Shown here piece by piece: positions 22,741-32,517 of a stretch of 64,000 nucleotides of DNA. This stretch comes from Synaphobranchus kaupii (lineage: Eukaryota > Chordata > Actinopteri > Anguilliformes > Synaphobranchidae), in assembly GCA_029718625.1 (NCBI GenBank), contig CM056376.1, positions 28,736,424 to 28,800,423 on the forward strand. The letters run 5' to 3'. Position numbers and translations under genes: made by a program. Numbering within the stretch: position 1 is the first letter of the stretch; the number at the start of each line of letters is the position of its first letter. The notes beneath the pieces were generated by a model. The model ran no database searches. It worked only from the letters and a program-made list of their open reading frames with translations, and had not been told where the DNA came from.

Positions 22741-24676
22741 TGTCATGGTTTTTAACCCTGTTTCCCTATGCGGTCGTTTTCCTTAGTGGCCACACGAGGG
22801 CGCTGCCCTTTTGGTAGATGCTTGCTCCGCCCTGCTGAGATTGCGGAGCGTCTGTTAGCGTCGTCCACACCTGTGCGTGGTCACTGAGAGCTATTTAAGC
22901 CTCCCGTTTCCTTCGTGCGGGGCTTCGAGATTGATTGTTGATTGTGATGGTTTGGTGTTTGGCATTATTTGTGCTGTTTTGTGTGTGGTTTATTTAGCCC
23001 TTTTAATATTTTAGCCAGTATGGTTATGTAGTGTTTTAAGGAGACCGTTTTGCTCCGTTGTGCTCTGTTGTGCTTTGTTTGAGTTTTGCGGGACTTGGCT
23101 TTGTGCTTTGAGCTTTCAGGTTAAATTCCTGTTTTGTGTGCTCATTTCAGTCGCCGCTTTCTGGTCTGTCCTTTGTTTGTCGTTTTGCCTAGATCGTTCG
23201 CCCTTTGCTGTCTCCTTCTCCTCTCTCGTTCTGCTGTCTTTTGTGAAAGCAAGAGGAGTCTGTATTCTAAGAGACAGGGCGTTTTATCATACTGACTTTA
23301 GGGCTCTATTTATTCTTAGAGGCAGGGCGTGTATTTTTGTTTGAGCTTGCGTTAGTCTGATTGCCGATAATTCCGGTGCAGCTGTCCTTTCGTCTTTATG
23401 TGCTTTTCTCCGTATATGGAGTTTTGGGCGATTCTGTTTGGAACTGTAGTTCTGTTCGCCCTTCGGTACATGTCTTCCCGTGGGGAGTCCGGGCGATGTT
23501 GTGGACATGTTTGCGAGTCTCAACCTAGCCTTGGAACATTAATTATCGGTTCCTTCGCCTCATTACATTTCCCCTTACTGAGAGGCTAGGGCGTGTGTTT
23601 CCTAGTTAAGCTTGCATTAGTCTTTCTGCTAGTAAAGTTATGGGACGACGGTGCTCCGTCGGCTCGCCTGTAAAATGTTTCTCCCTCCTGGGAGATCGGG
23701 CGTTTACCCCTTTATGTTCTGCATGTGACTGCGAGCTTATGGAAGTAGCCACAGAACGTTATCTCTGTTCCTTCGCCTCCTCCTTTCATTCCTCGTTACC
23801 AAGAGGCAGGGTTTTTATTCTCTTACTAACTCGTTGTAGTCTTTTAGCCTGTAACTGTCCGGTGCAGCCTGTCCTGTTCGTTCCTTTTTGTACCTGTCTC
23901 CGTACATGGAGTTTGACGATTTTGTTTGGAACTATGGTCCGGTTTCGTCATTCGGTGCATGTCTTCTTAGGGGGAAGACTGGGCGTTTTTGTTGACAGGT
24001 TTGCGTTTGACGGCGAGTCTGAGACTAGCCTTGGAACGTTAGATCTCCCTTCCTTTTGCCTCCTGGCATTCTAATTCGCATTAGTTTTCAGTGTTTGTTG
24101 GTTGTGTGTTTTATGTGTACCATTTATGCTACTCGCCTGTTCTAAACGCCTCATTACTGAGGCAGGGCGTTTATTATTGCTGGCCTTTTGGTTATTTAGC
24201 ACGTGGAAGTATGGGGTAGCAGTTCTTTGTTCCCTTTCGCCTTGTTTGGTTTTCTTGTTGTAAAACCAGGCCTTTGTGCTTCTACTCATTTGCGTGTTAC
24301 AGTGTGCCGGTTCGTAGCTGCGGTACGTTTGGTGTCTATTTGTGCCATTATACTCCTCGCCTGTTCTTATGCGTCTCGTTGCCGAGACAGGGCGTTTGTT
24401 ATGTCCGTCTTGTTTTTTAGTTACTTAGCTCGTAGAAGTATGGGGTAGGAGTTCTTTGTTCCCTTTCACCTTGTTTGGTTTTCTTACTGTGAAACCAGCC
24501 GTTTGTCCTTCTACTCATTGGGGTGTAACGGTTAGCCGGTCTGTAGCTTTGGTGTGTGTGTTCCTTGTCTTGTCTCCTCCCTTAACTGCGGGGTTTCCTG
24601 CCTTAGTGGCCCTAGGGCTTAAAGAATTCCCTTGCTGCGTTTGGCTCCTCCTACCTCACAAGTCATGCCCGTTACA
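22741..24676 (+). mobile_element. Solo LTR (1936 bp), pyrimidine-rich, with internal tandem repeats
   Basis: It begins TGTCATGGTTTTTAACC and ends CATGCCCGTTACA, flanked by AGTGT on both sides (22736-22740 and 24677-24681). The interior has diverged tandem units, each containing a GAGGCAGGGCGT-type word (about 23272, 23320, 23580, 23803, 24160 and 24385). Frames such as 23640-24074 arise from the T-rich repeats and show no domain. The superfamily is uncertain. Confidence 0.85.
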
Positions 24677-25724
24677 AGTGTAGGCTTAGGCTACGGAGTG
24701 GTGAGCTGTAGCCATATATCCCTCAACAGCCTTTTTATTCTAACAGCACAACAAGCTTACCGGTGTCGGACTCAGGGCATGGAAACAAATATAGCCTAAT
24801 ATTGTACAATCTGACTGTAGACTAATAAAAGATGTTATCAGAGAAATAAACTAGATTGGATGAAAAGGTGGCTGCTATATTCCTATATTGATACACGGAA
24901 TGTCTTCGTCGCTCAAGCGAAACATTGAAACGATTTAGGAGTTGAGGCTATAATCTCAAATTGATTCAACAGGCTTATGTAGAATAGTAAATAATGTAAT
25001 TTACAATGTAATATAGCCTAGCTTAACCATTTCATCAGTGAAAAAAATTCCCCTATAACGAAAATAAATCTCAGTCAAACGTAAGCCTATAGGTCTTGTT
25101 GTCTCTTTATTTCATAGGTTTAGGCTATAAATAGTTTATGGTTATCAATAAAAATTATTCGTTTCAGGGTAAATTATTATGTATTTTTGATTACATTAGG
25201 TTAGTTAAAAAGGTCTAACCGATAGTGCTAAGTGAGAGAAGTTACGTGCAGATGGAGATAGACTGTGTGGGATGGCACGCGGCATAAAGGGGATCTTTTG
25301 AATCGCTCACTACAAGACAAAAATTATAATGAACGTGATGACTGCAAGTCTAGCTTCTTCACAAAATGAAATAAAATTAGTAAAATGAAACGAATTGCTA
25401 TAAGACAGACGAGGGCGCAGAAAGGCTTAGGGAAACTATAGCTCCTAGTGCTGACCGTCTCATTGGGCAGCGGCCAGGTGAGAAAAATAGCCTCTACTAG
25501 CTAATATAGAATAGACGTAAAATCTGTTGTATATTATTCTTTATTATATTTGGACAAAATAGTGAATACAATTCGCAATGGTATGCCATAATAAGTAAGC
25601 AAAAGGGCCGCTGTTCAATAGCCATGGCCCCCGCCCCCGCGCACCCCTCGATAGAATCGACCATCGGCGATGGCTAGAGGGCTCGATGGAACGATGCTGC
25701 CTTGCACACGATGACACAAGCCTA
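24677..25724. other. Right part of the inner hAT element, non-coding
   Basis: AT-rich sequence, with no open frame above 75 codons and no recognisable transposase. Many AATAGCCTA-type words suggest old mobile DNA. Confidence 0.4.
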
Positions 25725-25789
25725 GTTCATGGGTGGAAGAAACACATGGCAGGACCTTTACTTTCTGACCCCTGGACTTTCTACCTCTG

Positions 25790-26208
25790 GTTAAGCCAAA
25801 ACCACAGGTTCCACACTCCCCAGTCCACCATCTCACATAAAATGTCCTGGAAAATCACTTGTTGGAACCAGTGGGAACCTTTTAAAGAGTACTTGACAAC
25901 CAGGCTGAGGACTGTAATAGTTTTCTGGTCATATCTTAAGAACACAAGCCTCAAGTAGGATATAGATGTGGTTTATTTGGGACAGGTGTTGAACAAGAGG
26001 CTAAAAAGCTCACCTTTGAGTCTTGATCTACAGATCAAAAATGGTTTCTGTTTCAACAAACCCCACTTTATACAATCAAATAATGAATTTACCTTGATGA
26101 GATTTTGTGTTTCAGTACAATGTGTGTATTCCATGCAGTATATTTTGGGCGTAATTTTGATGATGATTGTTGGGAATGTCCCAACGTCTCCTCCCCTCTT
26201 CTCCGCAG
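25790..26208. other. Intergenic or DENR intron sequence
   Basis: No coding exon of DENR could be found here or anywhere upstream in the window. The stretch ends in a good splice acceptor (CTCCCCTCTTCTCCGCAG) at 26191-26208. Confidence 0.5.
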
Positions 26209-26857
26209 ACATTGACCTTAAAGAAGCCCAGAGATTCTTTGCGCAGAAGTTCTCCTGCGGAGCGTCAGTAATGGCTGAGGACGAGACCATCATTCAGGGA
26301 GATTTTACAGATGACATGATCGACGTCATTCAGGACAAGTGGTCCGAGGTGATCCCCTCTCACTGCCCCTCTCTACACTACATTACATTACATCACACTG
26401 CAATACACTACATTACACTACATCACATTGCAATACACTACATTACACTGCAATACATAACACTACATTCCATTACATTTCACTGCAGTTCAGTTCACAA
26501 ATTGAGAAATACCTGTAATATTCTGTGGGTATTTTTCAGTGGGTTAATGAATTGAACTTGCTGAATTTAAATGGAATTGGTCCCATGGTCCCTGTTGATG
26601 ATAAATTGATGACAAATTTCTCAGAGAGAAACACATGCACACACACAGGGGAATGTGCAGTCCGGTCACTGCAGTGAGACTCTGTAATGAGACTGGAGAG
26701 AGACTCTAGTGAGACTGCAGTTAGACTCTAGTGAGACTCTGCAGTCTCCTTCAGTCTCTGGTGTTCCAGTGGCCCAGCCTTCAGCAGACTGTGTCTCTAT
26801 CCCTGTCTGTAGGTGGATGACGACAGCATAGAGGACCTGGGAGAAGTTAAGAAGTGA
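26209..26857 (+). CDS. denr: DENR, last two coding exons only
   Basis: DENR with MCTS1 acts on the 40S ribosome in post-termination recycling and re-initiation. Exon 26209-26348 follows a pyrimidine-rich AG and encodes, after a split codon, [19 protein letters not shown] and then [18 protein letters not shown], the C-terminal half of the SUI1/eIF1-like domain. The donor is GAG|GTGATC. Exon 26813-26857 encodes [14 protein letters not shown] and a stop, as at the end of vertebrate DENR. Phases agree (phase 1 in, phase 0 across the intron) and there is no lesion. The intron holds a CATTACACTA-type simple repeat (about 26378-26480) and GAGACTCT repeats (about 26675-26750). Upstream exons are not visible in the preceding 26 kb, which contains two HCAR copies. 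This may be a fragment carried by the tandem duplication, or a real gene with a very long TE-filled intron. Confidence 0.85.
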
Positions 26858-27661
26858 AGAGGGAACCTGCACTTTTACAAATGGACACCACGTGACCCAG
26901 AATGACCTGGCCAAAAAAACCAATGCATTCAAAGCAGCCTTTTTTCTATTTTATTTACTGAATAGAAACTGGAAACCATGGACTCTGCCCCCTCCTCCAC
27001 CCCCCAACCAGTTCTGTAGTGTGGCTTTATTCTCAGTTGCCAAAGGTGTGATATGATTATGAGTTCCTCCAAAAACATTGCACTAAAGCAATCTTTAGAA
27101 TAATAAATTCAACTGTTTTGGGCTCACTTGCTTGGACTACCTGGTTTATTAACAAACACAATAAAAAAACTCACCTTCAAGGAGATGATGATTTATACCT
27201 TCTCTGAACCAATATAACCTAAACTAAGGGCTGGTGGATTTGTGTGGTTTTGTGGTTCTGTGTTCAGGTGTCGTACCTGAAGCCCCTTTGAGGAGGTATT
27301 TGTCTTATGGATGGATCCCTTGTTAGTGTTCCACATGAGCAGTGCTGCTGTATAAAACATAGCAGCTGTTTAAGGAGCAACATATGAACTTCCAAACAGT
27401 GAGTGAAATGGAGTTCCCCTTTAAGGCCGATGAGAACACACTGCAGCTTCCTGTTAAAATCACAGATCTGTATCTTAAAGAAAGTTCATTAACAAATTAT
27501 AGGTCAGAGAAAGCATTCTGTATCACTAAACAGTATCTCAGCAGTCTGAGTGAGTGAGAATGAACTGCAGATGCTTTTTAAACTATATGTGCAAATATAA
27601 TTCAGGGCAGGAACTTTCAGTGTTAGAAATACGGGAGTGGACCATCTCCATAACTCTAGAA
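26858..27661 (+). other. DENR 3'UTR and spacer upstream of HCAR copy C
   Basis: It follows the DENR stop directly. AATAAA at 27102-27107 is the likely polyadenylation signal. From about 27013 it matches unit B from 8868. At 27585 it shows the uninterrupted target of the Tc1 derivative found in unit B. Confidence 0.65.
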
Positions 27662-28399
27662 CAGGGGTTCCCAAACCGGTCCTGGGGACCCCGTGTATGC
27701 TGGTTTTCGTTGCTACCACAGTTGCAATCCCACACATTTTCTTAATTAGGTGCTTTTCATGTTTGAAAGAATTATTCACCCTCTTCAAGCCACATTATGT
27801 CAGAAATAGCTATGCATGCCATGTAGAATAAACTCCCCATGTTCACGTTGTGCTTATTGTGCTATATTGCAACAATTACATAAAAAGAGGTTACAAAATA
27901 ATGTATTTTCATTCAAATTAAAGAGTGAAGTGAATCAATAGGCTCCTAATTAGGTTGTTGAATACATGTGTTTAACTCATAATTTTTTCTTTAAGCTTAT
28001 TAACACAATGCAGGTTTGGCTCGTTATCATTTGCTTTGTGTTTGAATTCTTCATGATCTACCAAATGGTTAGTTTTAGTGGCCATGTGTCCACACTTTCA
28101 CCAATTAGGAGTCTATTGATTCAAATCAGCCTTTAAATGGATCTGTTAAATAATTTTCTTATCTTTTTAAAAATAATATAGCACAATAAGCACAATGTGA
28201 ACATAGGGTGTTTATTCTACATGGCATCCATAGCTATTTCTGATATAATGTGGCTTAAGAAGGTAAATAATTCCTCTTAACATGACAAGCACCTAATTAA
28301 GAAAAATTAACAGCTTGTTAAAATTCTGGGATTGCAACTGTGGTTGCAACGAAAACCAGCATACACAGGGGGTCCCCAGGACCGGTTTGGGAACCCCTG
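27662..28399. mobile_element. hAT-type MITE, complete (unit C)
   Basis: It has the same element and the same flanking octamer CTCTAGAA (27654-27661 and 28400-28407) as in unit B. The right end, GAACCCCTG, is an exact match to the left end. Confidence 0.9.
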
Positions 28400-28573
28400 C
28401 TCTAGAATATACATTTTAAGTATTATTTTCTTCAGTTAGAATGGTGAAGTGTTTCAGTTCCATAAAAAAAAAAAACTTTGAATATGGCCTTCAAGCCGAT
28501 TCTTCAAAGGGGGGGGGGGGCTTGAGGGTGAGGCTGAACTCTTTAAAAGGCAGCGGATTTTTGAGAACGCTGG

Positions 28574-29272
28574 ATGTACTGGTTGAGGTCTGAAGAGAAG
28601 ATGGTTTGGACGAATGAGTCATGTTGTGCGTTTAAAGGGCAGCTGCTCTCCAGCGTGCTGCCACCTCTGCTCCTGCTGGAATGCACGCTGGGGATGCTGG
28701 GTAACGGCGGGGCCCTCTGGATCTTCTGTTTCCACATGAAGCCCTGGAAGAGCAGCACCGTCTTGCTGTTCAACCTGGCTCTGGCCGACTTCCTGCTCAA
28801 CATGGCCCTGCCATTCCGCGCCGACTACTACTTGAGAAGGCTGGACTGGGTCTTTGGCGATGCCTTCTGTCGTATCTCCCTCTTCATGCTGGCCATGAAC
28901 CGTGGTGGCAGCATTTTATTCCTGACAGCCGTGGCTGTGGACCGCTACCTGCGAGTGGTACACCTCATCGTCCTGGTGGCCGCCATGTTCGCCGTCTGCT
29001 TCCTGCCGAGCAACGTCACCCAGCTGATGATCATGGCCAAGAACTCCAAAGAGTGCGACTCCTTCGAAGGCCTGCACACGACCTTCTACATTACCATCAG
29101 CATGACCTACCTCAACAGCATGCTGGACCCCCTCGTGTACTACTTCTCCAGTCCCGCCTTCCAGAAGATCTACAAGAGAGTAGCCCGCCTCAGCCTGAGG
29201 GCGAATGAGGAGCCGGGCCCAGCCGAGGACAAGATTAGAGACACCGGGTCTCAGAGTCTCAGCCAGCTGTGA
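28574..29272 (+). pseudogene. HCAR-like GPCR copy C, internal deletion
   Basis: This frame of 232 codons is nearly identical to copy B but lacks 312 bp (104 codons, residues about 131-234 of copy B). VDRYLRVV joins directly to HLIVLVAAMF, removing the second intracellular loop, TM4, ECL2, TM5 and the third loop. The frame stays open to the TGA, but a five-helix product without ECL2 cannot be a working receptor. A second deletion of about 100 bp at about 28531 removes the pyrimidine tract with AG and the start of the presumed 5'UTR exon that copies A and B keep. Codon 36 is GAA as in copy B. Confidence 0.88.
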
Positions 29273-29299
29273 GCCGTCACAAACGTGCTTCTTAAATTT

Positions 29300-30008
29300 C
29301 AACTTCAGACCTGCGTCAAATGCTTCAGACCTGGGTCAACTATTGTAATAAAACAGATCTTAGTACTGCAGACAAAACAGATCTTGATGCTTTACATCTT
29401 CAAGAAGATAGTTTTTATAAAGAAAAGGATGAAGGAGCATTTAAGCATTCTAAGGCTAGATGGTTGGAAGAGGGAGAAAAAAACTTATTTTTATAATCTT
29501 GAAAAGCATAGATAAAATAAAAAAAATGGTTCATAGTCTATTTATTAATAATGTAGAAGTTAATGATCAAAAAAATTGAAAATGAAATTTTTCTATAGTT
29601 CCCTTTATAAATCAAATCTATCCCAGATATGGAATCCTTTTTTCATCGGGTGAAAGAAAAAGTACTAAGAGTTGATGATCAGTTTAAATGTTTAACTGAG
29701 GCAGATTTGGATATAGTCAAATTAGATATTGCCATCTTACAAATGGAAAATGGAAAGTCCCCCGGGCTCGATGGCCTTACGACAGAATTTTAGAGACATT
29801 TTTGGTGAAGTATTAGAGATTTACTCTTTTCGGCATTTAAAGATTGAATTAAGAATTCTGTCTTATCTCCCACTATGAAGCAAGGTCTATTACCGAAACC
29901 TAATAAAGACTCAAGGTTGTCAGAATGTTGGAGACCCACACTTTATTGTGTTGTGATTACAAATTATTGGCTGTTGTATGTTATAAATGGGATTGTATTG
30001 AAGAGAAG
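29300..30008 (+). mobile_element. L1-like ORF2 fragment, unit C (left part)
   Basis: It matches 12114-12822 in unit B with the same broken frames (SKARWLEEGEK, GKSPGLDGLTTEF, LLPKPNKDSR). It is interrupted at 30009 by the same solo LTR insertion. The right part resumes at 39435-39657. Confidence 0.8.
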
Positions 30009-30115
30009 TGTTAGGATCCTGTACTTTGTCTGTCTGTTTATTCTTTATTATAATTTTTCCTGATTTCATTTCCCTCGCGATTGTCAGTCCGCGTTTTCTG
30101 AGATTCCACTTCCTG

Positions 30116-31517
30116 TGTAACGTTCCGTTCCCGTCCTGTCCGTTTTCCATGTTTTCCTTGTTTCCTTCCGTGTCATGTTGGATCCCTTGTCCGTGTTTCC
30201 CTCCTGGCTGTGGACTGGGCGTCTCCCTCGGGTACTTTTGGTTTCATTTTCCACTTTAGCTTCCGCCTATCACTCGCCCCTCTCGTTACTCACATTCCTC
30301 ACTGCTGTGCTTCGGCAATCACTCCTGATTTAACATCACACCTGTTTCTCGTTTTCTCCTTCACTTCCTGCACCATTTAAACCCCTGGCTGGCTGCTATT
30401 CAGCGCCAGTTCGTTGACTAACCTACCGTGTTTGTTTCGTATCCCGTTTCTGGTCCAGTGTTTGTGAACCTGCTGGTTCATACCTGTTCGCCTGGTTTCC
30501 TGACTGGTAGCTATCTCTGCTAATCTTTCGCTGCTGCATGCATTTACCTGTTTCCCTTCAAAACCTCCAGACGCCGCAGTTCCAGTCTTCCCGCAGCTGT
30601 GTTTGTCCTCCCCGTGTTACGTACCTCCCGTACTCGTGTTGCAGTACCAGGACCTCTGCATGCCAGCCGGCTTACGCCAGTATTGCCCGAGCTACGCCGC
30701 ACCTTCCAACTCGGCGGTGCATTCACCAGCTACAGTCCTGTCACAACACCCTGCCTTTAACCTCTGCTTTCTGCCCGGTTACTCAAGCTACCCGGTCCAG
30801 TTTCCAGTCCTGTTCCAGCCCAGTTCCGATCCAGTTTCCAGTCCAGCTCCAGTCCAGTTTCCAGTCCAGTTCCAGTCCAGTTCCGGTGTTTTAGACACCT
30901 CCGTTCTAGTCCAGTTCCGGCTTGGAACAAGTTCCGTGCCGTCCCCTGTGTTCCTGAGTGGACCTTCCGGTCCAGCTTCCAGTCCAGTTCCAGTCCAGTT
31001 CCGGTGTTTCATACACCTCCGTTCAAGTCCAGTTCCGGCTTGGAACAAGTTCCGTGCCGTTCCCGTTTCCTGAGTGGATCTCCCGGTCCAGTTTCCAGTC
31101 CAGTTCCCAGTCCAGTTCCAGTCCAGTTCCGGTGTTTTATACACCTCCGTTCAAGTCCAGTTCCGGCTTGGAACAAGTTCCGTGCCGTTCCCGTTTCCTG
31201 AGTGGACCTTCCGGTCCAGTTTCCAGTCCAGTTCCGATCCAGTTTCCAGTCCAGTTCCAGTCCAGTTCCAGTCCAGTTCCGGTGTTTTAGACACCTCCGT
31301 TCAAGTCCAGTTCCGGCTTGGAACAGTTCCGTGTTTCCTCAAGTCCAGCTCCGGCTTGGAGCAGTCCTCAGTTGGACGCTATCCTGTGTTAACTAACTAA
31401 CCTGTTTTGCTCCCGTGTACAGCTTTGGGACCACCCCAACGCTTAATAAAGTTCCACTTTCTGTAATCTGTCTCCTGGTCGTTGCACTTGGGTTCGTCCC
31501 GTATCAGGATCGTAACA
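30116..31517 (+). repeat. 5' LTR of the chromovirus
   Basis: TGTAACGTTCCG...GATCGTAACA, 1402 bp. An AATAAA lies at 31443-31448. The centre (about 30790-31350) has tandem CAGTTCCAGTC and CAAGTCCAGTTCCGGCTTGG repeats in larger units of about 120 bp. Frames in the repeats are not genes. Confidence 0.93.
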
Positions 31518-31536
31518 GAACGAACTGGCCAACAAT

Positions 31537-32517
31537 ATGGACCCAGCCGATCTGGAACAGATTCGCCACGCCTTCTCCTGCCAAACTGCGATCAGCGACC
31601 AACAGGGTCGCCGTTTGGATGATGTGCTGGAAGTAGTTAGGGGCATCACGGAGCAAGTATCCCAACTTTCGCTCCACCAACCGCTACTACGGATTCCAGC
31701 CAACCCTACTCCTTCCTCTCCCGAACCCCATCCGGAGGCACCGGCTCCCACTTCCAGCCGTGAGCCCCGTGTACAACACCCCGAGTTATATCGCGGGGGG
31801 TTGGGGAGATGTCGTGAATTTCTACTTAAATGTGACATAGTGTTTCGGATGCAGCCCTCCTCCTTCGCCTCTGACTCCAGCAAGATCGCGTTCATTATGA
31901 GCAGCCTGGGAGGGAGCGCCCTGGAGTGGGCTACATCCATCTGGGACAGCCAGGCTCCGTTATGCAGCAACTTCGCAGCCTTTACGGCAGAGATGCGACG
32001 TGTGTTTGAACACCCGACCTGTGGACGTGACGCTACCCAGCGTCTGCTTCAAGTTCGCCAAGGCAACCGCAGTGTCGCAGAAATGGCCATTCAGTTTCGT
32101 ACCCTCGCCGCGGAGTCAGGATGGAATGACGCCTCCCTCCAGGGGGCTTTCCGCCAAGCTCTCAGCGAGGAACTCAAGGACCAGCTTGCCACTCGGGAGG
32201 AATCCAACTCCCTTAATAGCCTCATCAGCCTCGCTATAGCCATCGATAATCGTCTCCGCATCCGGGCCCGGGAGCGGGGAGGAAGTTCCGGGCGTCAGTC
32301 GCCCTCCGTCGTCTCTAATGTTCATTCACACTCCATCACTGGATCTCGGGCGCCTACGGCCGGGTCCGAGGAAGAGCCCATGCAACTGGGCAGAGTTGCG
32401 GTCAATCCCGAGGAGCGTCAGCGCCGTCAGCGCACCAGATCCTGTTTCTATTGCGGCAAGCCTGGCCATCAGATCGCCTCCTGTCCCATTCGCCCAAAAG
32501 AAGGGGCTCGCCAGTAA
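31537..32517 (+). CDS. gag: Chromovirus gag
   Basis: This 326-residue structural polyprotein of a Ty3/gypsy retrotransposon would form cytoplasmic particles that package the element RNA. It starts at the first ATG after the 5' LTR ([13 protein letters not shown]). The capsid-like central part, with an FLLKCDIVF motif at about 105-115, resembles the gag family from which vertebrate PEG10/RTL genes derive. One CCHC zinc knuckle, [14 protein letters not shown], sits at about 302-315. The stop at 32515-32517 lies 67 bp inside the pol frame. CCCAAAA at 32493-32499 is positioned as a -1 slippery heptamer. Confidence 0.9.
   Translation: MDPADLEQIRHAFSCQTAISDQQGRRLDDVLEVVRGITEQVSQLSLHQPLLRIPANPTPSSPEPHPEAPAPTSSREPRVQHPELYRGGLGRCREFLLKCDIVFRMQPSSFASDSSKIAFIMSSLGGSALEWATSIWDSQAPLCSNFAAFTAEMRRVFEHPTCGRDATQRLLQVRQGNRSVAEMAIQFRTLAAESGWNDASLQGAFRQALSEELKDQLATREESNSLNSLISLAIAIDNRLRIRARERGGSSGRQSPSVVSNVHSHSITGSRAPTAGSEEEPMQLGRVAVNPEERQRRQRTRSCFYCGKPGHQIASCPIRPKEGARQ

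Larger units (their letters stand above)
22359..25724. mobile_element. Inner hAT-like element, carrying a solo LTR
   Basis: It begins TAGGCTTGGGACGATGG and ends CACACGATGACACAAGCCTA, with 8-bp flanks GTTTGTGG and GTTCATGG (6 of 8 match). Subterminal GGCGATGGCTA words occur at both ends in inverted context. No transposase frame survives. The solo LTR at 22741-24676 sits inside. Confidence 0.55.
22222..25789. mobile_element. Outer hAT-like MITE, split by a second element
   Basis: The left end is CAGAGGTGAAAAATCCAGG and the right end is the complement of CAGAGGTAGAAAGTCCAGGG. Both continue into AGAAAGTAAA(A/G)GTCC. The flanking octamers GTTATAGG and GTTAAGCC agree only in the first four bases, so the target duplication is weak. 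Its own sequence is only 22222-22358 and 25725-25789. The rest is later insertion. Confidence 0.55.

Noticed and set aside
23060..24683. Hydrophobic, Cys/Phe-rich frames
   Set aside because: They come from T-rich tandem repeats inside a solo LTR flanked by AGTGT; no membrane-protein family pattern.
25968..26555. 195-codon single-frame gene
   Set aside because: Only the DENR exon inside it (26209-26348) is coding; the rest is intron read-through with simple repeats.
30538..31400. Ser/Pro/Val-rich frames in the LTR, repeated at 36286-37148
   Set aside because: They lie in the LTR repeats, occur in several frames at once and have no conserved start or domain.
31518..31536. Primer-binding site of the chromovirus
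   Set aside because: The sequence after the 5' LTR does not match a tRNA 3' end that I can name, so it was not annotated.
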